NCBI GenBank assembly: GCA_025201845.1
Contig: MU604014.1
Span: 10,036-71,786, forward strand
Reading direction: 5' to 3'
DNA length: 61,751 bases
Source: Martensiomyces pterosporus
Lineage: Eukaryota > Kickxellomycota > Kickxellomycetes > Kickxellales > Kickxellaceae
The position numbers were made by a program, and so were the translations under genes. The notes beneath the pieces were generated by a model. The model had not been told where the DNA came from and did no database searches. It was given only the letters and a program-made list of their open reading frames with translations. Shown here in pieces: positions 48,761-57,674 of this stretch (position 1 is its first letter; each line of letters opens with the position of its first letter).

Positions 48761-51274
48761 TCAGCATTCAGCAAAGGGCTTTCCAGGATCGGTCTCGTTG
48801 AACAGACGATATATCCGCGCCGACATTGCTGCGCCAAGTCGCCTGCCACCACTGGCTGCACCGGGGACGCTCAGCTGTGCCAGCATCTGCTCCCTCTCTT
48901 GAACCAACGGAATGGCGCCCCATGCATCGAACAGCCTCTTGGGTGTTGGGTACTTTAAGACAATGCCCTGCGCGACAGGCATTGTGAGTTTGGGGATCTG
49001 CGCCAGTGCCCTTATCCACGAGTCCTTGAGATCTGTGCCCGACCTGACCACAGCTGCCTGCAAAGAGGCTCGCACATCCTCAGTGACAAACCCGCCACCG
49101 CCGTTAGTATCATGTTCTCCCTCCCCCATTTCTGTTTCAAACTCATCGCTGAGGCTGGCGAGATCCGATGCTCCGGGCACAGTGACACGTCCAGTGAATG
49201 CGCTCAAAGCCAGATCAACCGTAGTCTGATGCAACAAGCGACCAAGCCCCTGGACATCCGCGCACTGCGTAAACCAAGTCACCCACGGGCAAGTCAGCTG
49301 CAAGGCAACAATCGCTTCCTCGATCGTATCTTCACCAACGCTTGTCTCCTGCTGCTGCTGCTGCTCGCCAGCATCGCCTCTCCTCCCTTTCGCTGTTTGC
49401 CGTCCGCCGGCACTCACACCCTCCTTTAGATGCTTGCGTAGCTGTTTAGCAAATTCGCGCGATTCAGCAGTCTCCACACGCTTCAGATACTTTTGCAAGC
49501 CAATCACCACGACAAACACCCGCTTCACTGCCAGCAGCCCTCTCTCGAGCTCTAAAGTGGCCTTGACTCGGTCTCTAGCGACCAGATTAGCAAGCCTTGC
49601 GCTGTCCCAAACAACCATCGCCACGTCCTTGATCACAGCCGTCCGGGGTCTCTCAACAGGCACATACAGACCCACCAACTTGTCCCATCGTCTACGCACA
49701 ACCATCTCCCACCGCACGCCACATGCAACATGAATGTTGGAGATTTTACAGCCAATCCCTTGCTCGCGTAGCACCGCAAACAAAGCATGGTCTCCAGCAT
49801 TATCGTTCTGCGGATAGTCATTATCGCTGTCGCTGCTCTCCCTGTCGAGGCCATCAGTAAGCAGATTGCCTCCGGGAGTGCTGCTAGTTGGCAGACTAAC
49901 AGATCTTGTCAACGACCCAGCTGCTGCTGTCGCTGTGGTGGTAGTAGAAGTAGATATGTGCTTCTTGGGTCTGCTCAGCATAGCCAGCAGGCTCTCATCC
50001 ACGACCAGAGTCATATCTTTCACCAGCTCGCTGGTATCCAAGCGTCTGCGGTTAACACGGTCAAGTCCTTTTTGGTACTCGCGCTCACGCTCCTTGCGTG
50101 CCTTCTCCGCTTGCCTCTCCATCTTTTTCCTCTCTGCCTCTTTTTTCCTCTCTGCCTCCTTCTCCTTCCTGGTTAGTGCCTGCGAAAATGCAGCCAGCGG
50201 TTCCTCCTGTATGGTGCTATTTCCAGTCGCCCATGGAATGTGGACGCTGCTGCTGCTACTGCCGCCATCATTATATTTACCCTGTAGGTACCCGCGGTAC
50301 CGCAGATCAGCACGCCCGTCCCTCGCCACGGATGCAGCATTTGAAGAAAGTGAGGGAATCTCCAGAGCCTCACCTTGCCATGAGGCTGAGCGCCGACCAA
50401 GCATCGCAGCAGACCCAGCTGTCTGCATTCTGTTCCCCAGTCTGATGCCACTGTCTAGCGAGTATTCGCCAGGAGGGCCGCTGAAGTCATTTGCGCTTTT
50501 GGTCGCTGGAAATGCATCGGACTCATCGCCACTGTCTAGGATTTCAGTCGCAACTGCATCGCTGTATTCCACACCGTGCATTGTATTCCGCAATGGGTCA
50601 TCCAGCGAGCTAGTGACACGCTCACCCAGGCTGGATGACGGCAGATCCAGCTGGAAGTCGTCGCCAGCGCCGGCCAGGGTGCGTGTTGTATCGAAGGGCG
50701 AAGGCGACACGTCCTCCAGGTTCAGAGGTGGAGGGGAGGGCGACTCGTTTACACTATCGGCTTCAGAATACAATGGTGGAGATGACGGCAGTTCCAGCGC
50801 GGCCTGTCTCCGTAACCGGGCCAATTCGCTCAAGCTTCCATCTGCCTCGGATGTTCTGGTCTGCCTAAGCCTTGGCTCGTTGCTACTAGGCGACGCCACT
50901 GCAGAAAGACATTGGTAATCCCTGGTTCCTGCCTCACGCCCAATATCCAGCGTAGGCGACTGCGACTGACTACACCTTGTGCCTGTAGCCCGTGGCAAGA
51001 CTCCTAGTATTGCTGAGGGCGAAGGGAGGTCGGGTGTTCCAGGCGAGAGAATATCAGCCGCCTGCAGTTCTTGCCGCCTCCGCCCTGCCACTAGCGACGA
51101 ACTGTGCTCAGGTGTTGCTGTTGGTGCTGCTCGTGCTGCTGGTTGCTGTCTCACCAGGCCATTACATAATACGCTATCCTCGTCGTCTGAAGGCGAAGAG
51201 AAAGAAGAGGAGCTGTCGCTAAGCAGGTCAATAATTTCTGTGTCAGCAGGCTGAAGCCCTCGCTGTTGTGACAT
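48761..51274 (-). CDS. eme1: Holliday-junction / flap endonuclease non-catalytic subunit Eme1
   Basis: An 837-residue protein resembling Eme1/Mms4, the partner of Mus81. The N-terminal half is disordered and Ser/Pro-rich. Residues ~14-22 (EIIDLLSDS) form a likely SUMO-interacting motif. A strongly charged helix ('RKEKEAERKKEAERKKMERQ', about 380-420) leads into the degenerate ERCC4-like nuclease domain ('DMTLVVDESLL', 'VRWEMVVRRRWDKLVGLYVP', 'VFVVVIGLQKYLKRVE'). A helical C-terminal part follows, with 'PWVTWFTQCADVQGLGRLLH' and 'LTMPVAQGIVLKYPTPKRLF', the (HhH)2-like end of the family. No ERKxxxD catalytic motif is present, as expected for Eme1. It acts in recombination intermediate and stalled-fork cleavage in the nucleus. 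Confidence 0.87.
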   Translation of the reverse strand: MSQQRGLQPADTEIIDLLSDSSSSFSSPSDDEDSVLCNGLVRQQPAARAAPTATPEHSSSLVAGRRRQELQAADILSPGTPDLPSPSAILGVLPRATGTRCSQSQSPTLDIGREAGTRDYQCLSAVASPSSNEPRLRQTRTSEADGSLSELARLRRQAALELPSSPPLYSEADSVNESPSPPPLNLEDVSPSPFDTTRTLAGAGDDFQLDLPSSSLGERVTSSLDDPLRNTMHGVEYSDAVATEILDSGDESDAFPATKSANDFSGPPGEYSLDSGIRLGNRMQTAGSAAMLGRRSASWQGEALEIPSLSSNAASVARDGRADLRYRGYLQGKYNDGGSSSSSVHIPWATGNSTIQEEPLAAFSQALTRKEKEAERKKEAERKKMERQAEKARKEREREYQKGLDRVNRRRLDTSELVKDMTLVVDESLLAMLSRPKKHISTSTTTTATAAAGSLTRSVSLPTSSTPGGNLLTDGLDRESSDSDNDYPQNDNAGDHALFAVLREQGIGCKISNIHVACGVRWEMVVRRRWDKLVGLYVPVERPRTAVIKDVAMVVWDSARLANLVARDRVKATLELERGLLAVKRVFVVVIGLQKYLKRVETAESREFAKQLRKHLKEGVSAGGRQTAKGRRGDAGEQQQQQETSVGEDTIEEAIVALQLTCPWVTWFTQCADVQGLGRLLHQTTVDLALSAFTGRVTVPGASDLASLSDEFETEMGEGEHDTNGGGGFVTEDVRASLQAAVVRSGTDLKDSWIRALAQIPKLTMPVAQGIVLKYPTPKRLFDAWGAIPLVQEREQMLAQLSVPGAASGGRRLGAAMSARIYRLFNETDPGKPFAEC

Positions 51275-51622
51275 GGCACTAATGACGGTGTCTCTTCCGC
51301 CCCCGATTTGGATTGCAAGTGTGTCTAATGGAAATTAGTGAAAGCAGAGGAGAGTAACAATTTGCACGATTTGTGGAAGAGAGACGACAAGGCGTTTGCT
51401 GCGCAGTCACGTGCGGTGAGATTCGTTGTAAACAGCGATCTAATTATTCAGCAACAAAGCGCATTCCTGTGGGCTGTTCGGTAGGGGTCTCTGGAGGACA
51501 TCTGCGAGAGGTAGGTGGCCTCTTGCTGCTGACTCAACAGCACGGACCTACACGAGTAGCGAGTAGTAGATGAGAGTGACTGACGAGGCGATGAACATCC
51601 TTCTAGTTGTGCTCCGCGGGTT
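51275..51622. other. eme1 promoter / F-box-like gene 3' flank
   Basis: About 350 bp with one TCACGTG site near 51408-51414. Nothing else is recognised. Confidence 0.5.
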
Positions 51623-53272
51623 TCAGTAGCACCCTTCCACTAGTATTTTTCGCAGATGTGGAAACCTGTATGCGTTGTTGGCAGCAAAGGCCTGAACATC
51701 AGGGACGTGCCTGTTAGACAGCACCAGCGTGCCCAGCGACCGAGTTAGCAGAATAAGACAACATATCACCTCCAAGCTGGTTGTTATTGTCTCGTTCCCA
51801 AACCAGTATATCTGCAAAGTGGTGAGACTAGTGCTAACCAGCGACGCAGGTACTGAGCCCTCGCTGAGCACTGCTTGAATATCAAGGTCGGCATCGGTGC
51901 CATCCTGTACAATATCACCTACGCTGAACCTGTGCAACCTGGTCAATTGTGCGATGACCTTAACGGCCGAGGAGAAGCTTAAGCTGGCATCAATGTAAAG
52001 GGACCGAAGGTTCGTCCAGTTGATCTGTTCAGGCACAGCCATGGGCAAGTCGCTGTCATATACCTTCAGCTCTGCAGTTCTTACAGCGGAGACGCAGCTG
52101 AGCAACCTGCAGGAAAACTGGGCAAACACGTCGTGGTCATGGGACAAAACATCATAGATGCTGCATTTGAAGTCTGACACATTCGGGAGAATGCGAGTGT
52201 CCATAGGCAGCGCTGACTTGAGCGAGCTGTCAAGTTTAACGAGCTGCAACGGCGACCCCACAAACACTGAATAAAGAGCACTGTCGCTGTATGGGCTGCT
52301 GCGTATATCCAGGGACCTTAGCATTGGAAAGTGGAGCTGGCGGTGGTTGGTGGTAAAAGCAGCAGCACTAGCCTCACTTAGTCCGTTGGAGGCTGTGGAT
52401 TCCAGCGTGTCATCAGCATGTCGATCAAAGGAAAGTAGCAGCCTACGCAGGTTAGCAAATGTAACATGTCCATGCGTGTAGCTGATAAAAGAGTACCAAG
52501 AGAAGATGTGCGGGATGTCGTACAAAGCTAAAACCTGCAGCGACGACGCCAGCATCTGCGGGAGCTGGTACGTTGCCTCAGAGCTCATCATAACCTCCAG
52601 ACTAGTAAGGTTGGACGAAAACGAGTGCCTGCTGAAGGAAATAGGGTGGCTTACACAATTGATCGAGCGCAGCTGGCCGACATACAAGTTGACTAGCTTA
52701 TTTGATGTGAGTTGCGAAATACTGGTATGGCGGTTAGGGAGCGTCAGTTTCAGATGTGCTATGTTTGGGATGTGCTGTGCAAAATACTCGGTGAATTTGG
52801 TTGCCGCCACATCGTCGCTGTTAGAGCCAAGGATACCATCGCCGCCAGTGCTGTTTTGAAGCCTGCCCCAGATCTCCAGGTAGACGATTTTTGACCAGTG
52901 CACTGTGCTGAGCCCAAGGGTATCCATAGCGAGAATGATCTCAGACAAGTCAAGGCTGTGCTCGAGTGACTCTATTCTCAGGCACCTGACTGTGTTGCTG
53001 CAGCGCTGAGAGACAACAAGGCCGATATTTGACAGCCATTTACTGGCGGGTTTCGACGTCTCAGAAACACCCTTAGCCCTCTCGAGGCGGTACTCAAGGT
53101 GGGCTGTGTGGTACACGTACTGCAGCGTGAGTTCTCTCCAGACACGGCATACTGCTGCTGGAGGGAGCAGCTGCCTAAACAAGTAGATGCGCTCCACCGC
53201 CTTTAGGCTGCGATAAAAGCACGCGAATACCTGCTTCAGTATGTGCAGGGGCAAGATCGAATAGTCAGCCAT
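51623..53272 (-). CDS. F-box-like protein of unknown specificity
   Basis: A 549-residue protein. The start 'MADYSILPLHILKQVFACFY' and 'LLPPAAVCRVWRELTLQYVY' resemble an F-box (L-P...I...F...C..V.R.W). The remainder shows repeated short Leu-rich strand/turn segments ('IPNIAHLKLTLPN', 'SNLTSLEVMMSSEATYQLPQ', 'MLRSLDIRSSPYSD', 'NLRSLYIDASLSF') like irregular LRRs. The likely role is substrate adaptor of an SCF ubiquitin ligase. The frame is open about 90 codons upstream, but the ATG at 53272 begins the F-box. A ttttctacag directly before it could be a 5'-leader intron acceptor. Divergent from tti1. Confidence 0.7.
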   Translation of the reverse strand: MADYSILPLHILKQVFACFYRSLKAVERIYLFRQLLPPAAVCRVWRELTLQYVYHTAHLEYRLERAKGVSETSKPASKWLSNIGLVVSQRCSNTVRCLRIESLEHSLDLSEIILAMDTLGLSTVHWSKIVYLEIWGRLQNSTGGDGILGSNSDDVAATKFTEYFAQHIPNIAHLKLTLPNRHTSISQLTSNKLVNLYVGQLRSINCVSHPISFSRHSFSSNLTSLEVMMSSEATYQLPQMLASSLQVLALYDIPHIFSWYSFISYTHGHVTFANLRRLLLSFDRHADDTLESTASNGLSEASAAAFTTNHRQLHFPMLRSLDIRSSPYSDSALYSVFVGSPLQLVKLDSSLKSALPMDTRILPNVSDFKCSIYDVLSHDHDVFAQFSCRLLSCVSAVRTAELKVYDSDLPMAVPEQINWTNLRSLYIDASLSFSSAVKVIAQLTRLHRFSVGDIVQDGTDADLDIQAVLSEGSVPASLVSTSLTTLQIYWFGNETITTSLEVICCLILLTRSLGTLVLSNRHVPDVQAFAANNAYRFPHLRKILVEGCY

Positions 53273-53793
53273 CGCCGTTTCTCTGTAGAAAATATACGTG
53301 TAGTTGAAGGGAGAGTGGGAGAGAAAGGCGCATACACACCACCTTCGCTTGAGCTGCTGCCGAAAAGTGGGATCGGCACAGGATTGCCAAGGCCACATGT
53401 GTGCATACATTGGCTTCCGTTCGCCATCTTGGCTCCATGACGCTGTTATATCCACATAGCAGCGGGTTTGGGAGACAGAGCGCCCTGCTCGCCAGACAGC
53501 GCAAGCCATGCCACATGGACAGGCCACTGCCTGTGAAGGCGGCACTTCCTCCCTTCCATTGACTGCTTTTGAGCTTTGCAGGCTGTAGGGTCTGTGGAGC
53601 TGAGCAGGGTGCTCGAAGCCATTGGGAATATACTGCCCACTCAGCTGGTGCGCGTGGCCCAGCCCAAAATCTGTTTACCCAGCCAGAGCTTGTAAAATCA
53701 GCCATTTCTTGTGCGGGAACCCGGCCGATCATTCAACCTTGCACATAAACTTTCCAGCTTCTTTATTGCGAATGGCAATGAAACCTGCACATA
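53273..53793. other. divergent promoter region F-box-like / tti1
   Basis: About 520 bp. No gene seen; open frames continuing from the F-box gene are not conserved in look. Confidence 0.5.
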
Positions 53794-56700
53794 ATGGACA
53801 TCGGACCGCTCACTAATGCCATTGCACAGTGCGTTTCGCCTGGATCAACTACTCGCAACTCTCTGCGGCACTACTTGGAGCAGCTTCTCAGCACGATCCG
53901 ACACCTAAAAACAGCAAACGTCGAGGCCACCTCGCTGCTCACACATGTCACACTAGCTGCTGTCCGTGTGTTGGGCCCGATACCAATCAGACTAGCCGAC
54001 CGCGAGCGCGAGCTATCCCTTGAATGCCTCTGTGAGGCTCTGACGCTAGACAAGCGCAAGCAGCAGAAGCACATGACTGACGTGCACGCTATCGTTATCG
54101 ATCACTTGAGCCGCCTGCTTGTCCCGCTATTCGCGCTTGAAACCCTCGGTCCCAATGCTGATGGCAGGGGCGTATCGAACGAGCAAAAGCCAGCTCCTGA
54201 GCCCACTAGGATGCTGGCGCTTCAGTGCTGGCGACAGATTTTTACCGGAATTGCAACCGTCTATATTCCCCAAACCCACCCGCCTCGAACGCCAGTCAGT
54301 AGTGGTGGAGACACAGACACATTGCCAGCTATTCCACAGCCAGCAGCGCAGACTATGCCAATGAGCCGATATGCCAGCACGTATTTGCCTCCTGATTACC
54401 TGTCGCTCGCGGTCTGTGCGCTTCTTGACAACGCAGAGCTCTCAGACGACCAGACACTGCGTATTTTGGCACTCGATGCACTGGCAGATATACTGCGCAA
54501 GAGCGAGCAGGGTGGACATGGCAGCGGCATTCTGAGCAGCCGCGATTCCCTACGGCCAATCTTTCCAGGGATTACGTCAGCCTTGGCTAGAATCGCACTC
54601 GCAAAGCCACCTTCAAGTGCAGCCAGCCAGCCGGCGACCGATCAGACGCAGCGTGGCAGCGCAAATGACAAGGATCACGGTGGATTCATTAACGATATGG
54701 CGGCAATGGCGATATCAGGATCCACACATAGAAAGTACCCGGCTGCGGTGCGGTCCCATGCTCTGGATTGCATTAGAGAAGCGGTTCTGGTGCTGTATGA
54801 AGGGACGCTGCATGAAGCAGATGAAAACGCAGGCTCGGCTGCGTTGATCGACGATATAGCACAGAGGGCAAAAGCCGGCATGGGCAGCATCATCCAGGGT
54901 GCAGAAGAAAACGAGGATGATACAAGAGAGAGCGAATCGACTGCAGCATCAGATGGCGGATTCCAGAACCGCCTGTCGCAGATACTCCGTCGCTTGGCTG
55001 GGCTGCGCCACACCGAGCATGTGCAAATTTCTGCCTCTTTGTTCTCGCTGTTTTCGGCCGTACCACTGGACTGCGCACAGCAACTAGGCACCCAATGCTT
55101 CTCGACTGCCATTGAGGCCTGCCTCATCCTATCTGGAACCCACTCTCTCGGCCCGGCAGCTGACCAAACTGGGTTTATCGCTCGGTTGGTAGAGGAATGC
55201 AGCAGAAACCACCGACAAAACCCAGTGTACCATCGCATGGCTGGACTGCTAGAGTCGTCAATGCCGCTATTTGACGGATATGTGGCAGGTGGCACCGAGC
55301 AGCAGCGAATTGACATCCTCTACTTGCTTGCTGGATACATGCGTGTGCTTGGAAATGCAGAGGCGCAGTCACTGCTCAATCCTTGGTGGCCCACACGTGG
55401 CCTGCTTTCGTTCCTGGCGTCGCTGGCGATATCCCTCCCAGGAACATCTTTGCTGATCTCCGAAGTGCCAGTTGACAGCTCCACAAAAACATTGGTGCCT
55501 GGTGGCATGCTTGCCAGGGCTGGTGAAGCAGAGAGCACTAGTGACAGAGGCACGCGTGTGCCATACCTTCTCGACTACTATAGAACACAGCCGCTGAGTC
55601 GTGCGCTGGATGCGTTTATAAACCAGCTGGCGGATACGCTCTCTTCGGCTACTCTGTGCTCTCAACTGCTCTCCTTGCTCCTGAGCCCCAACGCTGGGAT
55701 CCATCCGCAAGTGTTGTGGCTGCTGTCCAGAGTGGTGCCCAAGCTGAGTAGCGAAGCGACAGCAGCAGCAGCTAATATCGGCAATGTGTGTGAGCCAGTG
55801 TTCCAGTACTGCGTGGACTGCTTTAATGCCCATGGGTCCAACTCCATCTCATATCAAAGCGAGGAACAGGCGGGAGGTGACAGTGGCTCTGCAGCTGCGA
55901 GTGTTGGCGGCAATCGACGCCCTGGTGCTAGCAGCATGGACGGTGTCTTGCGCTCCTGCATGGTGCTCAGCACAATCTCGGCTGTCGTTCCTGTGGTGGG
56001 ACCCGGCGTGGCATACTACATGGACACACTACTCTTCCCGCTGCTCCAGATATCAGCGGCAGCTTCGCCTGTGCTACGCAGCGAGGCGCACCGGGCACTG
56101 GCTACACTGGCAGCCACCACTGGATGCCCAGCCATTCCGCAGATGCTTCAGGACAACGTCGATTACATTGTCGAGGGGTGCTCGCGCAAGATGTCGTTGG
56201 TGGAAATGTACCCGGAGGTGTTTGATATCTTGGCTGGAACTGTGCGCCTTGTTGGTGAAGATATCTTGGTGTACATGGACGACGTCGTTGAGGACACGCT
56301 GGATGCATGCGAGTCGCTAATGGATGACGAACAGGTGACTGTCGGGGCGCTGAGTTTCCTAGAGGTAGTGACGCGGACAGTGGCAACCAGCACGAGGGAA
56401 AAGCGCAAGGCTATTCAGGACAGTAGCGAAGGCAGTCTCCGGGCGGTAATGGAGGGTGCGCCAGCGCTTGACCCGATCAGCAAGGCTCTTGCTGAGTTGC
56501 AAGATTTGGAAGCGCAGGAGCAGATGGCGGAGCTCGTAGACTTTAGTGACGACGATGAGGACAACAGCGGCTTGGACCCCAGCGGTAGGATGGGCAGGCA
56601 GCTATCAAGGGCCAAGAACGTGGGCGTTGTGGATGACGACAAGGAGCCAGAGGCTGGCAACCCGCTGGTGATCAAGATCACGCTGGCGGTGCAAAACTTC

Positions 56701-57312
56701 CTCTCGACATCGTCTGGAGCACAGCAGCTCTTGGCGCTTAAAATCCTACAAAACTCGCTCCACGCACTGACAGACACCCGCGATGTTCTCCCGCTAGTCA
56801 ACGAGGTGTGGCCAGCGCTTTCGCATCGACTGGACAAGGGCCGGGACCTGTTCTACGTCACCTTGGCTGCCTGCGACGTTGTTGACACCGTGTGCCGGAC
56901 GGGCGAGGGGTGGATGCGGCAGAGAGTTAGAGACGATCTGTGGGTCCATTTTAGGCGGGTGCTCGTTGAAGCGTCGCCCGAGTCAATCGTGTACAGTAGC
57001 ACTGAGCGCGAGCTGGTCCGCAGGGTACTGAGTACTATGCGCACGGTTGTTGAGTGTGTGCCGATTGATGAGGCGATTGCCTGGGACTTGTCGTGGATGT
57101 CGTTGCGGCTCGTGGGCCAAAAGCTGGTGGAGCCGCATGCAGTCGAGCTGCTCAAGGCGATGGTGCCGGCGTATGGGGACAAGATCTGGCTCATCCTGGC
57201 CAAGCTGGGCCGTGCTGGGGTCCCGCCCGAGTCTGTTCCTAGCCTGGGCATCCCCGAGGACATCCACACGCCGCAAGATATATGCCAAGTTTTGAGCCTA
57301 GCAGAGAAATAA
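53794..57312 (+). CDS. tti1: TEL2-interacting protein Tti1 (HEAT-repeat)
   Basis: A 1172-residue all-helical protein without low-complexity ends, matching Tti1 in size and in its C-terminal block: 'LALKILQNSLHALTDTRDVL', 'PLVNEVWPALSHRL' and 'MRQRVRDDLWVHFRRVLVEA'. The middle has Tti1-like 'VEECSRNHRQNPVYHRMAGL' and 'VALVGEDI...YMDDVVEDTL'-type helices, with an acidic 'FSDDDEDNSG' loop at about 910-920. Tti1 with Tel2 and Tti2 forms the TTT co-chaperone complex that matures PIKK kinases (ATM, ATR, mTOR) with Hsp90. The start is the first Met of the frame. An importin-like HEAT protein is the main alternative. Confidence 0.8.
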   Translation: MDIGPLTNAIAQCVSPGSTTRNSLRHYLEQLLSTIRHLKTANVEATSLLTHVTLAAVRVLGPIPIRLADRERELSLECLCEALTLDKRKQQKHMTDVHAIVIDHLSRLLVPLFALETLGPNADGRGVSNEQKPAPEPTRMLALQCWRQIFTGIATVYIPQTHPPRTPVSSGGDTDTLPAIPQPAAQTMPMSRYASTYLPPDYLSLAVCALLDNAELSDDQTLRILALDALADILRKSEQGGHGSGILSSRDSLRPIFPGITSALARIALAKPPSSAASQPATDQTQRGSANDKDHGGFINDMAAMAISGSTHRKYPAAVRSHALDCIREAVLVLYEGTLHEADENAGSAALIDDIAQRAKAGMGSIIQGAEENEDDTRESESTAASDGGFQNRLSQILRRLAGLRHTEHVQISASLFSLFSAVPLDCAQQLGTQCFSTAIEACLILSGTHSLGPAADQTGFIARLVEECSRNHRQNPVYHRMAGLLESSMPLFDGYVAGGTEQQRIDILYLLAGYMRVLGNAEAQSLLNPWWPTRGLLSFLASLAISLPGTSLLISEVPVDSSTKTLVPGGMLARAGEAESTSDRGTRVPYLLDYYRTQPLSRALDAFINQLADTLSSATLCSQLLSLLLSPNAGIHPQVLWLLSRVVPKLSSEATAAAANIGNVCEPVFQYCVDCFNAHGSNSISYQSEEQAGGDSGSAAASVGGNRRPGASSMDGVLRSCMVLSTISAVVPVVGPGVAYYMDTLLFPLLQISAAASPVLRSEAHRALATLAATTGCPAIPQMLQDNVDYIVEGCSRKMSLVEMYPEVFDILAGTVRLVGEDILVYMDDVVEDTLDACESLMDDEQVTVGALSFLEVVTRTVATSTREKRKAIQDSSEGSLRAVMEGAPALDPISKALAELQDLEAQEQMAELVDFSDDDEDNSGLDPSGRMGRQLSRAKNVGVVDDDKEPEAGNPLVIKITLAVQNFLSTSSGAQQLLALKILQNSLHALTDTRDVLPLVNEVWPALSHRLDKGRDLFYVTLAACDVVDTVCRTGEGWMRQRVRDDLWVHFRRVLVEASPESIVYSSTERELVRRVLSTMRTVVECVPIDEAIAWDLSWMSLRLVGQKLVEPHAVELLKAMVPAYGDKIWLILAKLGRAGVPPESVPSLGIPEDIHTPQDICQVLSLAEK

Positions 57313-57674
57313 ATGCGCGGTCATGTGACACATCCATGCGCTCTGCAGCTGCATGGCCAATGGGACGCGTCGCACGCGTTGGCGCGTCCCGAACGCCACA
57401 TGGGTCCCCTGGGTCCCACACGCGCTGGCCGTGCTGCTACGTGTAAAAAGCAAACACTCGAGAGAAAAAGCGCAGCACGCGCAAAGCGTGTGGCGCTGTT
57501 TCTAAAGGGCACCATTCGCGGCACCCAGCTCCTTTTCTCTCCCTTTCCTTCTTATTGTTCCAACAGCTATTTTCCACTCCTCTCCAGGCAGCAAATTCTT
57601 TTTTCTTTTCTTTTTGGCGAGCTAGCATTTCCCTACTGCCCTAACTCTATCCACACTACACAGCAAGAGATACA
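57313..57674. other. rfa1 promoter region
   Basis: About 360 bp between tandem genes: an MCB-like cluster at about 57365-57425, then a CT-rich leader (about 57530-57620) before the rfa1 ATG. Confidence 0.6.
57365..57425. promoter_or_regulatory. MCB (ACGCGT) cluster upstream of rfa1
   Basis: Two perfect ACGCGT sites (57365-57370 and 57374-57379) with GCGCGT at 57382-57387 and ACGCGC at 57420-57425 close by. In ascomycete yeasts such MluI cell-cycle boxes bind MBF/DSC1 and switch on replication genes at G1/S. Finding them about 300 bases before an rfa1 start fits that logic. Confidence 0.65.
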
